DNA of 64,000 bases from an uncultured Erwinia sp. (GTDB taxonomy: Bacteria > Pseudomonadota > Gammaproteobacteria > Enterobacterales > Enterobacteriaceae). The stretch lies in contig CAMIKG010000014.1 in the NCBI GenBank assembly GCA_946221915.1, positions 1 through 64,000 on the forward strand, read 5' to 3'. The translations under genes were made by a program, and so were the position numbers. The notes beneath the pieces are model-generated. The model searched no databases. It was not told where the DNA came from and worked only from the letters and a program-made list of their open reading frames with translations. Below are positions 24,691-32,167 of this stretch, in pieces (position 1 is the stretch's first letter; each line of letters begins with the position of its first letter).

Positions 24691-26004
24691 ATGAACAAAC
24701 AAGGTTTACTCCAGCGCCTGTTTAAACTGCAGGAGCATGGCACGACTGTGCGCACTGAAGTGATTGCGGGTATCACGACCTTCCTGACGATGGTGTATAT
24801 CGTTTTCGTTAATCCACAGATCCTCGGCGTGGCCGGTATGGATACTCAGGCGGTGTTTGTCACCACCTGCCTGATTGCGGCATTTGGCAGCATTCTGATG
24901 GGATTGATCGCTAACCTGCCGGTAGCGCTGGCGCCAGCCATGGGCCTGAATGCCTTCTTCGCCTTTGTGGTGGTCGGCGCCATGGGCGTCTCCTGGCAGG
25001 TCGGCATGGGCGCTATTTTCTGGGGCGCGGTGGGTCTGCTGCTGCTGACCGTGTTCCGCGTGCGTTACTGGATGATCGCCAATATTCCGGTTAGCCTGCG
25101 CGTGGGTATCTCCAGCGGTATCGGCCTGCTGATTGCGATGATTGGCCTGAAAAACGCCGGTATCATCGTACCAAACAAAGATACGCTGGTGGCCGTCGGC
25201 GATTTGACTTCCCACAGCGTACTGCTGGGCGCGCTGGGCTTCTTTATCATTGCGATTCTGGCGTCACGTAACGTGCATATTGCCGTGCTGGTCTCCATTG
25301 TGATCACCACGCTGATCGGTATGGCGCTGGGCGATGTGAAGTTCAACGGCGTGTTCTCTGCACCACCGTCGGTAACCTCCGTGATTGGTCAGGTGGATCT
25401 GGCTGGCGCATTCAATATTGGCATGGCCGGGATTATCTTCTCGTTTATGCTGGTTAACCTGTTTGACTCCTCTGGCACCCTGATTGGTGTGACCGACAAA
25501 GCCGGTCTGGCCGATGAGAAAGGGCATTTCCCGCGCATGAAGCAGGCACTGTTTGTTGACAGCGCCAGTTCTGTCGCCGGTTCCTTTATCGGTACCTCTT
25601 CCGTAACGGCGTATATCGAAAGCTCGTCTGGCGTCTCGATTGGTGGTCGTACTGGTCTGGTGGCGGTGGTTACCGGGATTCTGTTCCTGCTGGTGATTTT
25701 CCTGTCGCCGCTGGCGGCGATGGTGCCAGCCTATGCGGCAGCGGGCGCGCTGATTTACGTCGGTGTGCTGATGACCTCCAGCCTGGCGCGCGTGAAATGG
25801 GACGATCTGACCGAAGCCGTTCCGGCGTTCGTTACGGCGGCGATGATGCCATTCAGCTTCTCCATTACGGAAGGCATCGCACTGGGCTTTATCGCGTACT
25901 GCGTGATGAAGGCGGGCACCGGACGCTGGCGTGAAATCAGCCCATGCGTGGTGGTAGTTGCGCTGCTGTTTGTGCTGAAGATTGTGTTTATCGACGCCCA
26001 CTAA
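24691..26004 (+). CDS. adeP: Adenine permease
   Basis: Proton-coupled adenine importer of the inner membrane, AzgA/NCS2 branch; 437 aa with 12-14 hydrophobic segments. The N-terminus (EHGTTVRTEVIAGITTFLTMVYIVFVNPQIL) and the NLFDSSGTLIGVTDKAGL and SSVTAYIESSSGVSIGGRTGL motifs are diagnostic of this family. Closest to E. coli AdeP (PurP/YieG) by context next to yieH. A PurR-like box is upstream, so purine repression is likely. Confidence 0.93.
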   Translation: MNKQGLLQRLFKLQEHGTTVRTEVIAGITTFLTMVYIVFVNPQILGVAGMDTQAVFVTTCLIAAFGSILMGLIANLPVALAPAMGLNAFFAFVVVGAMGVSWQVGMGAIFWGAVGLLLLTVFRVRYWMIANIPVSLRVGISSGIGLLIAMIGLKNAGIIVPNKDTLVAVGDLTSHSVLLGALGFFIIAILASRNVHIAVLVSIVITTLIGMALGDVKFNGVFSAPPSVTSVIGQVDLAGAFNIGMAGIIFSFMLVNLFDSSGTLIGVTDKAGLADEKGHFPRMKQALFVDSASSVAGSFIGTSSVTAYIESSSGVSIGGRTGLVAVVTGILFLLVIFLSPLAAMVPAYAAAGALIYVGVLMTSSLARVKWDDLTEAVPAFVTAAMMPFSFSITEGIALGFIAYCVMKAGTGRWREISPCVVVVALLFVLKIVFIDAH

Positions 26005-26017
26005 GGCGTTGCTGGCG

Positions 26018-26038
26018 GCGTCAGGAGGCTCCTGACGC
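26018..26038. terminator. Stem-loop between convergent adeP and PPTase-like gene
   Basis: Perfect 9-bp stem GCGTCAGGA / TCCTGACGC with a 3-nt loop lies between the two stop codons. No T-run on either strand, so it may act as a weak bidirectional terminator or mRNA end protector. Confidence 0.5.
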
Positions 26039-26043
26039 TGTGA

Positions 26044-26784
26044 TTAATGCTGCAGCTGGCGCTCTGCTGGCATGCTGGTGAGCCGCAGCGCACGCGGCCC
26101 CATATTCGGTTTATTCACTTCCACATCGCGCAGCGCGTGCCACTCTTTTTCTGCATCGATTTCCCACAGACGCAAACGCTGGGTGCCCGGCGAAAGCGCG
26201 CATGACCACACCATCAGCGGCTCGACGTCGCAAATCGCCTGAATATCGGGAAACGCGCCCGAACGCAGGCGTCCGGAAGCGGGGTGCAGACGCAGTGAAT
26301 CGACATCCTGACGAGCTTCTCCGGTCAGTTTCAGCACGCTCTGGCGCAGCGTCCAGATTTGCGTGGCGGCTTCGATCGGGTCGTGCTGCGCATTGATCCA
26401 CGCTTTCTCTGCGGAAGAGAGGCACATGAGCTGGTTTTCCACCGTCTGACGGCTGTGGGCGCGGACAATCTCCATATCCAGTCCGGCGCGGCTGCCTTCC
26501 TCCGCCAGCAGCACACCGACCAGGTTCCCGGCATAGGCGATGCTGAAGTCAGGCAGATCGCTGTCGGCAAAACAGGGGCGGCCTTTGCTGGTGGTGATCA
26601 GGGCGGGGAGTTGCTGCATGCCATAGACGCGCAGCATCAGTTCGGCCAGCAGGACGCGGGCAGCAAGAAAGCGGGTACGACGGCGCTCGGGCAGATTCCA
26701 GGAATCTTCGATTACTTTCTCGGGTAGTCGCTGCAAATATGCCGGTGTCCGGGCATACGCCCAGCGTACAAAATGACTTGCCAT
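26044..26784 (-). CDS. 4'-phosphopantetheinyl transferase superfamily protein, altered motif
   Basis: 246-aa Sfp/AcpT-type protein. The first Mg-binding motif is intact (AGLDMEIVRAHSR, Asp and Glu of GxDxE), but the second, normally WxxKExxxK, reads WTLRQSVLK: Lys-Glu is replaced by Arg-Gln, losing a metal-binding/catalytic Glu. True family members move phosphopantetheine from CoA to a carrier-protein serine. No PKS, NRPS or ACP gene is nearby. Activity may be reduced, different or lost. The long C-terminal tail (after about 200) is not recognised. Convergent with adeP. Confidence 0.72.
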   Translation of the reverse strand: MASHFVRWAYARTPAYLQRLPEKVIEDSWNLPERRRTRFLAARVLLAELMLRVYGMQQLPALITTSKGRPCFADSDLPDFSIAYAGNLVGVLLAEEGSRAGLDMEIVRAHSRQTVENQLMCLSSAEKAWINAQHDPIEAATQIWTLRQSVLKLTGEARQDVDSLRLHPASGRLRSGAFPDIQAICDVEPLMVWSCALSPGTQRLRLWEIDAEKEWHALRDVEVNKPNMGPRALRLTSMPAERQLQH

Positions 26785-26951
26785 CTGTCGCTCCGTGAAA
26801 ATGGTCGGATAATCATCAGGGATATTGTAAGAATTTTCTTAGGTGATTTCATCCCACTTCTCCTTTGCGGAGCAAATTTAGGATTTTTGACTAGCGTCTC
26901 AGGGGGGCGGCGAGATTGTTTTATGTTGTACATCTTTTATCCGTTAGGGGT

Positions 26952-26980
26952 TTGACGCACAATGTGGTTGTGCATAAACT
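26952..26980 (+). promoter_or_regulatory. Promoter and probable operator of the higBA-type locus
   Basis: TTGACG (26952-26957), a 17-bp spacer and TAAACT (26975-26980) form a sigma-70 promoter. An inverted repeat GCACAA / TTGTGC (26957-26962 and 26968-26973) fills the spacer, where the antitoxin would block RNA polymerase. The coding frame starts 28 nt after the -10 box. Confidence 0.7.
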
Positions 26981-27007
26981 GATGGGACGCAGAAGGAACG
27001 AAAAGTT

Positions 27008-27300
27008 ATGGCTGTCGAATTCAGGGACGAATGGCTCGAATCATTCTATGTGGATGATCGGGGACACAAAAAATACCTTCAGCTATTGAAGGTGCTTTGT
27101 TTCGAAAACTACAAATTTTGGATGCAGCGACACAGGAATCGGACCTGAGAGTACCACCTGGGAATCGTTTCGAACACCTGGAAGGTAAGATGGCTGGCTG
27201 GTGTTCTGTTCGCGTAAATAAGCAATATCGTTTGATTTTCAGATGGTGCGAGGGTATTGCTCATGACACCTGGCTTGATCCTCATACTTACCGAGGCTAA
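27008..27300 (+). pseudogene. higB: HigB-type mRNA interferase toxin, frameshifted
   Basis: RelE/HigB-fold toxin of about 97 residues split in two frames. From ATG 27008 the frame gives MAVEFRDEWLESFYVDDRGHKK, then leaves homology. The family sequence (IPSAIEGALFRKLQILDAATQ... VNKQYRLIFRW... WLDPHTYRG) continues one base back after the six-A run at 27068-27073 and ends at 27300. So either one A is lost (mutation or read error) or a -1 slip at AAA AAA restores it. An internal TTG at 27097 could start only a 67-aa fragment. Homology to HigB is recognised by sequence; toxicity is doubtful. Confidence 0.75.
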
Positions 27301-27314
27301 TGGAGAAGAAATCC

Positions 27315-27650
27315 ATGAAGAACACCAAACGTCGTCCAGTGACGGTCGGCCAGATGCTGGTGACTGAGTTTCTGGAGCCGATGAACATCGAGATCAGCGA
27401 GCTGGCGGAAGCGATGGGCGTTCACCGGAATTCGTTAAGCAGAATCGTTAACGATAAGGGAGCGCTGACAGCACCAATGGCGATCAAACTTGCCGCTGCT
27501 TTAGGAAATACACCAGAGTTTTGGCTTAATATCCAACATGCTGTCGAATTGTGGGATGTCCGCCACCACGCCTGGGAGCGCGAAGCCAAAAATGTGAAGA
27601 GAGTCTATTCGCACGCTGAAGGCCGGAAACTGGTCACTGATTCACCATAG
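27315..27650 (+). CDS. higA: HigA-type antitoxin (XRE family, addiction module)
   Basis: About 111 aa. A helix-turn-helix (ISELAEAMGVHRNSLSRIVNDKGALTAPMAIKLAAALGNTPEFWLNIQ) is the HigA/VapI signature. It neutralises HigB and represses the operon through the inverted repeat in the promoter. ATG 27315 is preferred because GGAG lies 9 nt upstream; an earlier in-frame ATG at 27300 overlaps the toxin stop (TAATG) but has its SD only 3 nt away. The gene appears intact although the toxin frame is broken, a usual stage of toxin-antitoxin decay. Confidence 0.88.
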   Translation: MKNTKRRPVTVGQMLVTEFLEPMNIEISELAEAMGVHRNSLSRIVNDKGALTAPMAIKLAAALGNTPEFWLNIQHAVELWDVRHHAWEREAKNVKRVYSHAEGRKLVTDSP

Positions 27651-27709
27651 TTTTTGCGCTATCAGGCAGTCGCGCGGCTTCAGCAAAAGTCTCAGTGAGA
27701 CATCGGGGG

Positions 27710-27739
27710 AATTGCCCAGCTGCGCGCTGGGCAATTTTT
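27710..27739 (+). terminator. Terminator after higA
   Basis: 11-bp perfect stem AATTGCCCAGC / GCTGGGCAATT (27710-27720 with 27726-27736) followed by TTT on the plus strand. It separates higA from the convergent mnmE, whose stop is 6 nt further. Confidence 0.85.
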
Positions 27740-27744
27740 CCGGG

Positions 27745-29109
27745 TTACTTGCCGATACAGAAGCTGGAAAAAATCCGTCCCAGCAGGTCATCGGAGGTAA
27801 ACTCCCCGGTGATTTCGCTCAGCGCCTGCTGCGCCAGCCGTAGCTCTTCCGCCAGCAGTTCACCGGCCCAGGCACCCAGCAGCTGCTGTTTCCCCTGCTG
27901 CAGATGGGTTGCCGCCAGCTCCAGCGCCTGCAGATGACGACGGCGCGCCAGGAAGCCGCCTTCCATATTACCGGCAAAGCCCATGCTCTGTTTCAGATGG
28001 TCGCGCAGTACCTCGATGCCCTCACCGGTACGCGCCGACAGGCGAATAAGTGAGTGGTTATTCACTTCGCTGAGACCCAGCGTTTCGCCGGTGACATCCG
28101 CTTTGTTACGCACCACGGTAATCGGCAGGCTGTCCGGCAGACGGGCGATAAAATCGGGCCAGATAGCCGCAGGTTCGGTGGCGTCGGTGGTGGTACCGTC
28201 CACCATAAACAGCACGCGATCCGCCTGTTCAATCTCTTTCCACGCACGTTCGATGCCGATGCGCTCCACTTCGTCACTGGCCTCACGCAGCCCGGCGGTA
28301 TCAATAATATGCAGTGGCATACCGTCGATATGAATATGTTCACGCAGCACATCGCGCGTGGTGCCCGCGATATCAGTGACAATCGCCGCTTCACGCCCCG
28401 CTAAGGCGTTGAGCAGGCTGGATTTACCGGCATTAGGGCGACCAGCGATGACGACTTTCATCCCTTCGCGCAGCAGGCTGCCCTGACGCGCTTCGGCGCG
28501 CACGGCGTCGAGATCGCCGATCACGGTCATCAGCTGTGCTTCAATTTTGCCATCGGACAGGAAGTCGATCTCTTCGTCCGGGAAATCAATCGCCGCTTCA
28601 ACGTAGATACGAAGGTGAGTAAGTGCTTCCACCAGATGATTGACGCGCGCAGAAAATGCTCCCTGCAGCGAGTTGAGCGCGGAACGCGCCGCCTGCTCCG
28701 AACTGGCGTCAATCAGGTCGGCAATGGCTTCCGCCTGTGCTAAATCGAGCTTATCGTTGAGGAACGCGCGCTCGGAGAACTCTCCCGGCTGGGCGATACG
28801 CACGCCTGGCAGCGCCACAATGCGTTTGAGCAGCAAATCGAGGATCACCGGTCCGCCATGGCCCTGCAGTTCCAGCACGTCTTCACCGGTAAAGGAGTTC
28901 GGTCCCGGGAACCACAGCGCAATACCCTGATCGAGTGCGCTGCCGTCGGCATCGAGGAACGGCAGATAGTCGGCGTAACGCGCTTTCGGCAGTTTACCCA
29001 GCAGTTGCTGCGCCACTTCCGCCGCTTTGGCGCCAGAAACGCGCAGGATGCCGACGCCGCCACGTCCCGGCGGTGTCGCTTGTGCAACGATGGTATCGCT
29101 CTGGCTCAT
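27745..29109 (-). CDS. mnmE: tRNA uridine-5-carboxymethylaminomethyl(34) synthesis GTPase MnmE
   Basis: With MnmG it installs the cmnm5 group on U34 of several tRNAs. 454 aa. An N-terminal formyl-THF-binding domain (about 1-118, QATPPGRGGVGILRVSG), a helical domain, an inserted G domain with the P-loop GRPNAGKSSLLNAL and G2/G3 motifs (DIAGTTRD, DTAGLRE), and the C-terminal CIGK with the conserved Cys are all present. An in-frame ATG 30 nt upstream is less likely; MSQSDTIVAQAT is the family start. Confidence 0.97.
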   Translation of the reverse strand: MSQSDTIVAQATPPGRGGVGILRVSGAKAAEVAQQLLGKLPKARYADYLPFLDADGSALDQGIALWFPGPNSFTGEDVLELQGHGGPVILDLLLKRIVALPGVRIAQPGEFSERAFLNDKLDLAQAEAIADLIDASSEQAARSALNSLQGAFSARVNHLVEALTHLRIYVEAAIDFPDEEIDFLSDGKIEAQLMTVIGDLDAVRAEARQGSLLREGMKVVIAGRPNAGKSSLLNALAGREAAIVTDIAGTTRDVLREHIHIDGMPLHIIDTAGLREASDEVERIGIERAWKEIEQADRVLFMVDGTTTDATEPAAIWPDFIARLPDSLPITVVRNKADVTGETLGLSEVNNHSLIRLSARTGEGIEVLRDHLKQSMGFAGNMEGGFLARRRHLQALELAATHLQQGKQQLLGAWAGELLAEELRLAQQALSEITGEFTSDDLLGRIFSSFCIGK

Positions 29110-29140
29110 GTTTAACTCTCTTCTGTACCCATAAAGCAAA

Positions 29141-29160
29141 GGGCGGCATAAATGCCGCCC
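29141..29160 (-). other. Stem-loop between yidC and mnmE
   Basis: GGGCGGCA / TGCCGCCC (8 bp, 4-nt loop) lies in the 78-bp spacer downstream of yidC. The minus-strand exit is CTTTGCTTT, a weak U-rich tract, so it may attenuate read-through into mnmE. Confidence 0.5.
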
Positions 29161-29187
29161 TCACAGTATCAGCGAATTCGTTAAGAA

Positions 29188-30828
29188 TTACGCTTTCTTA
29201 TCGCGGCTATGCAGTCCACGTTTTTCCAGCCCACGGTAAATCAGTTGCTGCTGGAGGATGGTCACCAGGTTGCTGACGATGTAGTACAGCACCAGACCTG
29301 ACGGGAACCACAGGAAGAACACGGTGAAGATAACCGGCATATAGGTCATGATCTTCTGCTGCATTGGATCGGTGACGGTGGTCGGTGACATCTTCTGGAT
29401 AAAGAACATGGTCACACCCATCAGGATCGGCAGGATGTAGTACGGGTCCTGCGCAGACAGGTCATGGATCCACAGTGCGAACGGCGCATGACGCAGTTCC
29501 ACCGAGCCCATCAGCATATAGTACAGCGCCAGGAAGATTGGCATCTGGATCAGCAGCGGGAAGCAGCCGCCCAGTGGGTTAACCTTCTCAGCTTTGTACA
29601 GCGCCATCATTTCCTGGCTCATACGCTGCTTGTCATCGCCTAAACGCTCACGCATCGCCTGCATTTTTGGCTGCAGCATGCGCATTTTCGCCATCGAGGT
29701 GTACTGCGCTTTGGTCAGCGGGTACATGATGCCGCGCACGATAAAGGTGATAACGATAATGGAGAAGCCCCAGTTACCGATAAAGCCGTGCAGGAATTTC
29801 AGCAGTTTAAACAGCGGCTGAGAGATAAACCACAGCCAGCCATAATCCACGGTCAGGTCAAGGTGTGGCGCAACCGCCGCCATTTTGTCCTGAATTTCCG
29901 GGCCAACCCACAGGGTGGCCGCCAGGCTCTGCTGCGCGCCAGGCGCAACGGTCACTGGTGATGACTTATAACCTACTGCCGCGACGCCGTTACCCAGATT
30001 ATTAGTGTACAGCGTGTTGTTGCCAGCCGTCATCGGCACCCATGCGGTAGCAAAGTACTGCTGCAGCATCGCCACCCAGCCGTTGCTGGTGGTGGTGTTC
30101 AGGTTTTCGTTATCGGCAATTTTGTCGAAAGCGTATTTCTCATACTTCTCTTCGCTGGTGGAGTAAGCCGCACCGCGGAAAGTATGTAACGCAAAGTTGT
30201 TGCTGCCGGTATCACGGTGCTTAGGCAGTTCAGCCGTTTGCTTCAGCTGACCAAACATCGCCACTTCCAGCGGCTGCTGGCTGGCGTTATTCACCTGATA
30301 TTCGACGTTGATCGCATATTCGCCGCGTTTCAGCACAAAGGTCTTGGTATAGACCGCGCCGTTTTCCGCAGTGAAGGTCATCGGGATACGCAATTCGTTC
30401 TGGCCCTGTGCCAGTTCGAAGTTGTCCTGTTCGGTGGCAAACAGCGGACGGCCGTTGGCTGCGCTGTCCGGACCATCACGACCAATCAGGCCGCTCTGCG
30501 CCTGGTACAGGAAAGACGGTGTGGTTTCCAGCAGCTGGAACGGCTGGGAAGAACCCAGTTTATCCGGGTAAGTCAGCAGCTGAGCTTGCTCAATATCACC
30601 ACCACGGGTGTTGATGTTTAAAGCCAGCACATCCGTCTTAACGGTGATCGTCTTGCCCTGACCGCTGGCGGGAACGCCCTGACTGGCCGCATCACCGGCT
30701 ACGCTGGTCGTGCTCTGTGTGGTCTGGGTTTGCTGTGGCTGCGGCGCGTTGTCCGTCTGCCAGGCTTGCCAGATCATAAAAGACACGAACAGAAAAGCGA
30801 TGAGAAAAAGATTGCGTTGCGAATCCAT
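29188..30828 (-). CDS. yidC: Membrane protein insertase YidC
   Basis: Inserts and folds inner-membrane proteins alone or with SecYEG. 546 aa, gamma-proteobacterial length. An N-terminal membrane anchor (NLFLIAFLFVSFMIWQAW) precedes a large periplasmic beta domain (about 60-340), then five C-terminal membrane segments with the conserved hydrophilic-groove arginine region and a C-terminal basic tail (EKRGLHSRDKKA) for ribosome contact. It follows yidD with 2 nt between them in the rpmH-rnpA-yidD-yidC cluster. Confidence 0.98.
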   Translation of the reverse strand: MDSQRNLFLIAFLFVSFMIWQAWQTDNAPQPQQTQTTQSTTSVAGDAASQGVPASGQGKTITVKTDVLALNINTRGGDIEQAQLLTYPDKLGSSQPFQLLETTPSFLYQAQSGLIGRDGPDSAANGRPLFATEQDNFELAQGQNELRIPMTFTAENGAVYTKTFVLKRGEYAINVEYQVNNASQQPLEVAMFGQLKQTAELPKHRDTGSNNFALHTFRGAAYSTSEEKYEKYAFDKIADNENLNTTTSNGWVAMLQQYFATAWVPMTAGNNTLYTNNLGNGVAAVGYKSSPVTVAPGAQQSLAATLWVGPEIQDKMAAVAPHLDLTVDYGWLWFISQPLFKLLKFLHGFIGNWGFSIIVITFIVRGIMYPLTKAQYTSMAKMRMLQPKMQAMRERLGDDKQRMSQEMMALYKAEKVNPLGGCFPLLIQMPIFLALYYMLMGSVELRHAPFALWIHDLSAQDPYYILPILMGVTMFFIQKMSPTTVTDPMQQKIMTYMPVIFTVFFLWFPSGLVLYYIVSNLVTILQQQLIYRGLEKRGLHSRDKKA

Positions 30829-30830
30829 CG

Positions 30831-31088
30831 TTAATGTTCTCTGTTATCGTCGGTTTTTGGTGGTACCGGATCGTCACCACCCGGGTGTAAAGGGTGGCAT
30901 TTTAATACGCGTTTCATCGTCAACCAACTGCCTTTTATCACCCCAAACCTGCGCAATGCCTCAATACCGTATTGCGAGCAGGTTGGCTGAAAGCGACAGT
31001 GAGGTCCTAATAGCGGACTGATAACGCGTTGGTAAACGCGTATCAGCGCAATCAGGAGCCGCGAGCCTGGCGACAGTGACGACGCCAT
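30831..31088 (-). CDS. yidD: Membrane protein insertion efficiency factor YidD
   Basis: 85 aa, small peripheral inner-membrane protein that helps YidC-dependent insertion. The family core is visible: IRVYQRVISPLLGPHCRFQPTCSQYG followed by CHPLHPGGDDPVPP, with the three conserved cysteines. It overlaps the end of rnpA by 37 nt in another frame, the usual enterobacterial arrangement, and abuts yidC. Confidence 0.95.
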   Translation of the reverse strand: MASSLSPGSRLLIALIRVYQRVISPLLGPHCRFQPTCSQYGIEALRRFGVIKGSWLTMKRVLKCHPLHPGGDDPVPPKTDDNREH

Positions 31089-31411
31089 AATTTCTCCAAC
31101 GCTTCCATCAGCGCCCGGTTATCGAGGTCAGCTGCCCCTTTCTTTGCCACGACCACAAAATCCATTGCGGGGAGTTCGTGCTGGCGCAGGCGAAAGCTTT
31201 CGCGGGTCAATCGCTTGATCCGGTTACGCTCATGCGCACGCTTAACATTTTTTTTCGCGACGGTAAGACCGATACGGGGATGCCCCAGCGTATTAAGGCG
31301 GCCGAGAATGGTAATTTGCGGCATGCCAGCCCGTTGTGGCTGCTGGAAGACGAAAGTGAAATGAGCGGGAGTTAACAAGCGTAACTCCCTGGGAAATGCG
31401 AGCTTAACCAC
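31052..31411 (-). CDS. rnpA: Ribonuclease P protein component
   Basis: Protein cofactor of RNase P, which matures tRNA 5' ends. 119 aa. The RNR motif region RAHERNRIKRLTRESFRLRQ is present. The start is GTG at 31411, as in E. coli, giving VVKLAFPRELRLLTP. Only 15 nt separate it from rpmH upstream, and it overlaps yidD downstream. Confidence 0.97.
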   Translation of the reverse strand: MVKLAFPRELRLLTPAHFTFVFQQPQRAGMPQITILGRLNTLGHPRIGLTVAKKNVKRAHERNRIKRLTRESFRLRQHELPAMDFVVVAKKGAADLDNRALMEALEKLWRRHCRQARGS

Positions 31412-31426
31412 TCAGGGTTAGCTTTA

Positions 31427-31567
31427 TTACTTAGAAACGGTCAGACGAGAACGGCCTTTAGCACGACGACGTGCCAGAACCTGACGACCATTTTTAGTTG
31501 CCATACGAGCACGGAAGCCGTGAGAACGGTTACGCTTCAGTACGGACGGTTGAAAAGTGCGTTTCAT
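31427..31567 (-). CDS. rpmH: 50S ribosomal protein L34
   Basis: 46-aa, very basic ribosomal protein: MKRTFQPSVLKRNRSHGF at the start and RRRAKGRSRLTVSK at the end, identical in layout to E. coli L34. Too short for many ORF callers. First gene of the rpmH-rnpA-yidD-yidC cluster, read from the promoter at 31666-31694 and divergent from dnaA. Confidence 0.98.
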   Translation of the reverse strand: MKRTFQPSVLKRNRSHGFRARMATKNGRQVLARRRAKGRSRLTVSK

Positions 31568-31665
31568 GGCGATTTCTACCTAAACTTGAAAAATTTCACT
31601 TGGTGACGCGTTTTATGAGCCGTAAAACGACCAACGCCTCAGTGTATCTACAATAAAGAGGCGGG

Positions 31666-31694
31666 ATTGTAATAATTGTACAGTCCGGAGTCAA
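31666..31694 (-). promoter_or_regulatory. rpmH sigma-70 promoter
   Basis: On the minus strand TTGACT (31694-31689), an exact 17-bp spacer and TACAAT (31671-31666) form a near-consensus promoter about 100 nt upstream of rpmH, fitting strong expression of a ribosomal protein operon. Confidence 0.85.
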
Positions 31695-31699
31695 TTTAC

Positions 31700-32167
31700 T
31701 TCTGATTGCATCACGTATCTGGATACCCGGTTTGACCCTTAAACCAGCCAAAACGGGCCAGAGCGGAACAGGTCGGGGCGAGAATTATACGGTCTCTGTA
31801 TGAAAGCGCAAGGATCGACAGGATCTTCTGATGATCGTTTGCGGCGAAATTTCGTTGATAACGTGATGCGCGCAGGAAATTTCATCTAATGCAGACGATC
31901 CTGAATGTCTTTTGAGCGGGTTGGCGTACACTTATCTGCGCTATTCCGCCCTGTGGATAAAATGGATCAAAACTGTGTAGAAAGTGAAGATCTCTGGCGC
32001 GCTTTGCGCTATGATCCGCCGTTCCGCAAACGATCCTGGTTAGCGATCGTCTGGCGGACTAACCGCAGATAGCGGTTCGCATACTGATCTAAGCTATGCG
32101 TCAACAATGATTAATGTATCGTTTCAGCGCTTTTTTTCTTATCGATTTTGTTCGAGTGGAGTCCGCC
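31700..32167 (+). promoter_or_regulatory. dnaA regulatory region with DnaA box and GATC cluster
   Basis: A 600-bp gene-free gap (31568-32167) separates rpmH from dnaA. A consensus DnaA box, TGTGGATAA (31952-31960, the complement of TTATCCACA), lies about 210 nt before dnaA, and ten GATC sites occur between about 31810 and 32095. In E. coli DnaA represses its own promoter through such a box, and Dam/SeqA act on clustered GATC sites. The exact promoters were not assigned. This is not oriC, which lies elsewhere in Enterobacterales. Confidence 0.75.

Noticed and set aside
31568..32167. Possible replication origin beside dnaA
   Set aside because: Only one clear DnaA box and no AT-rich 13-mers; in Enterobacterales oriC lies near mnmG/mioC.
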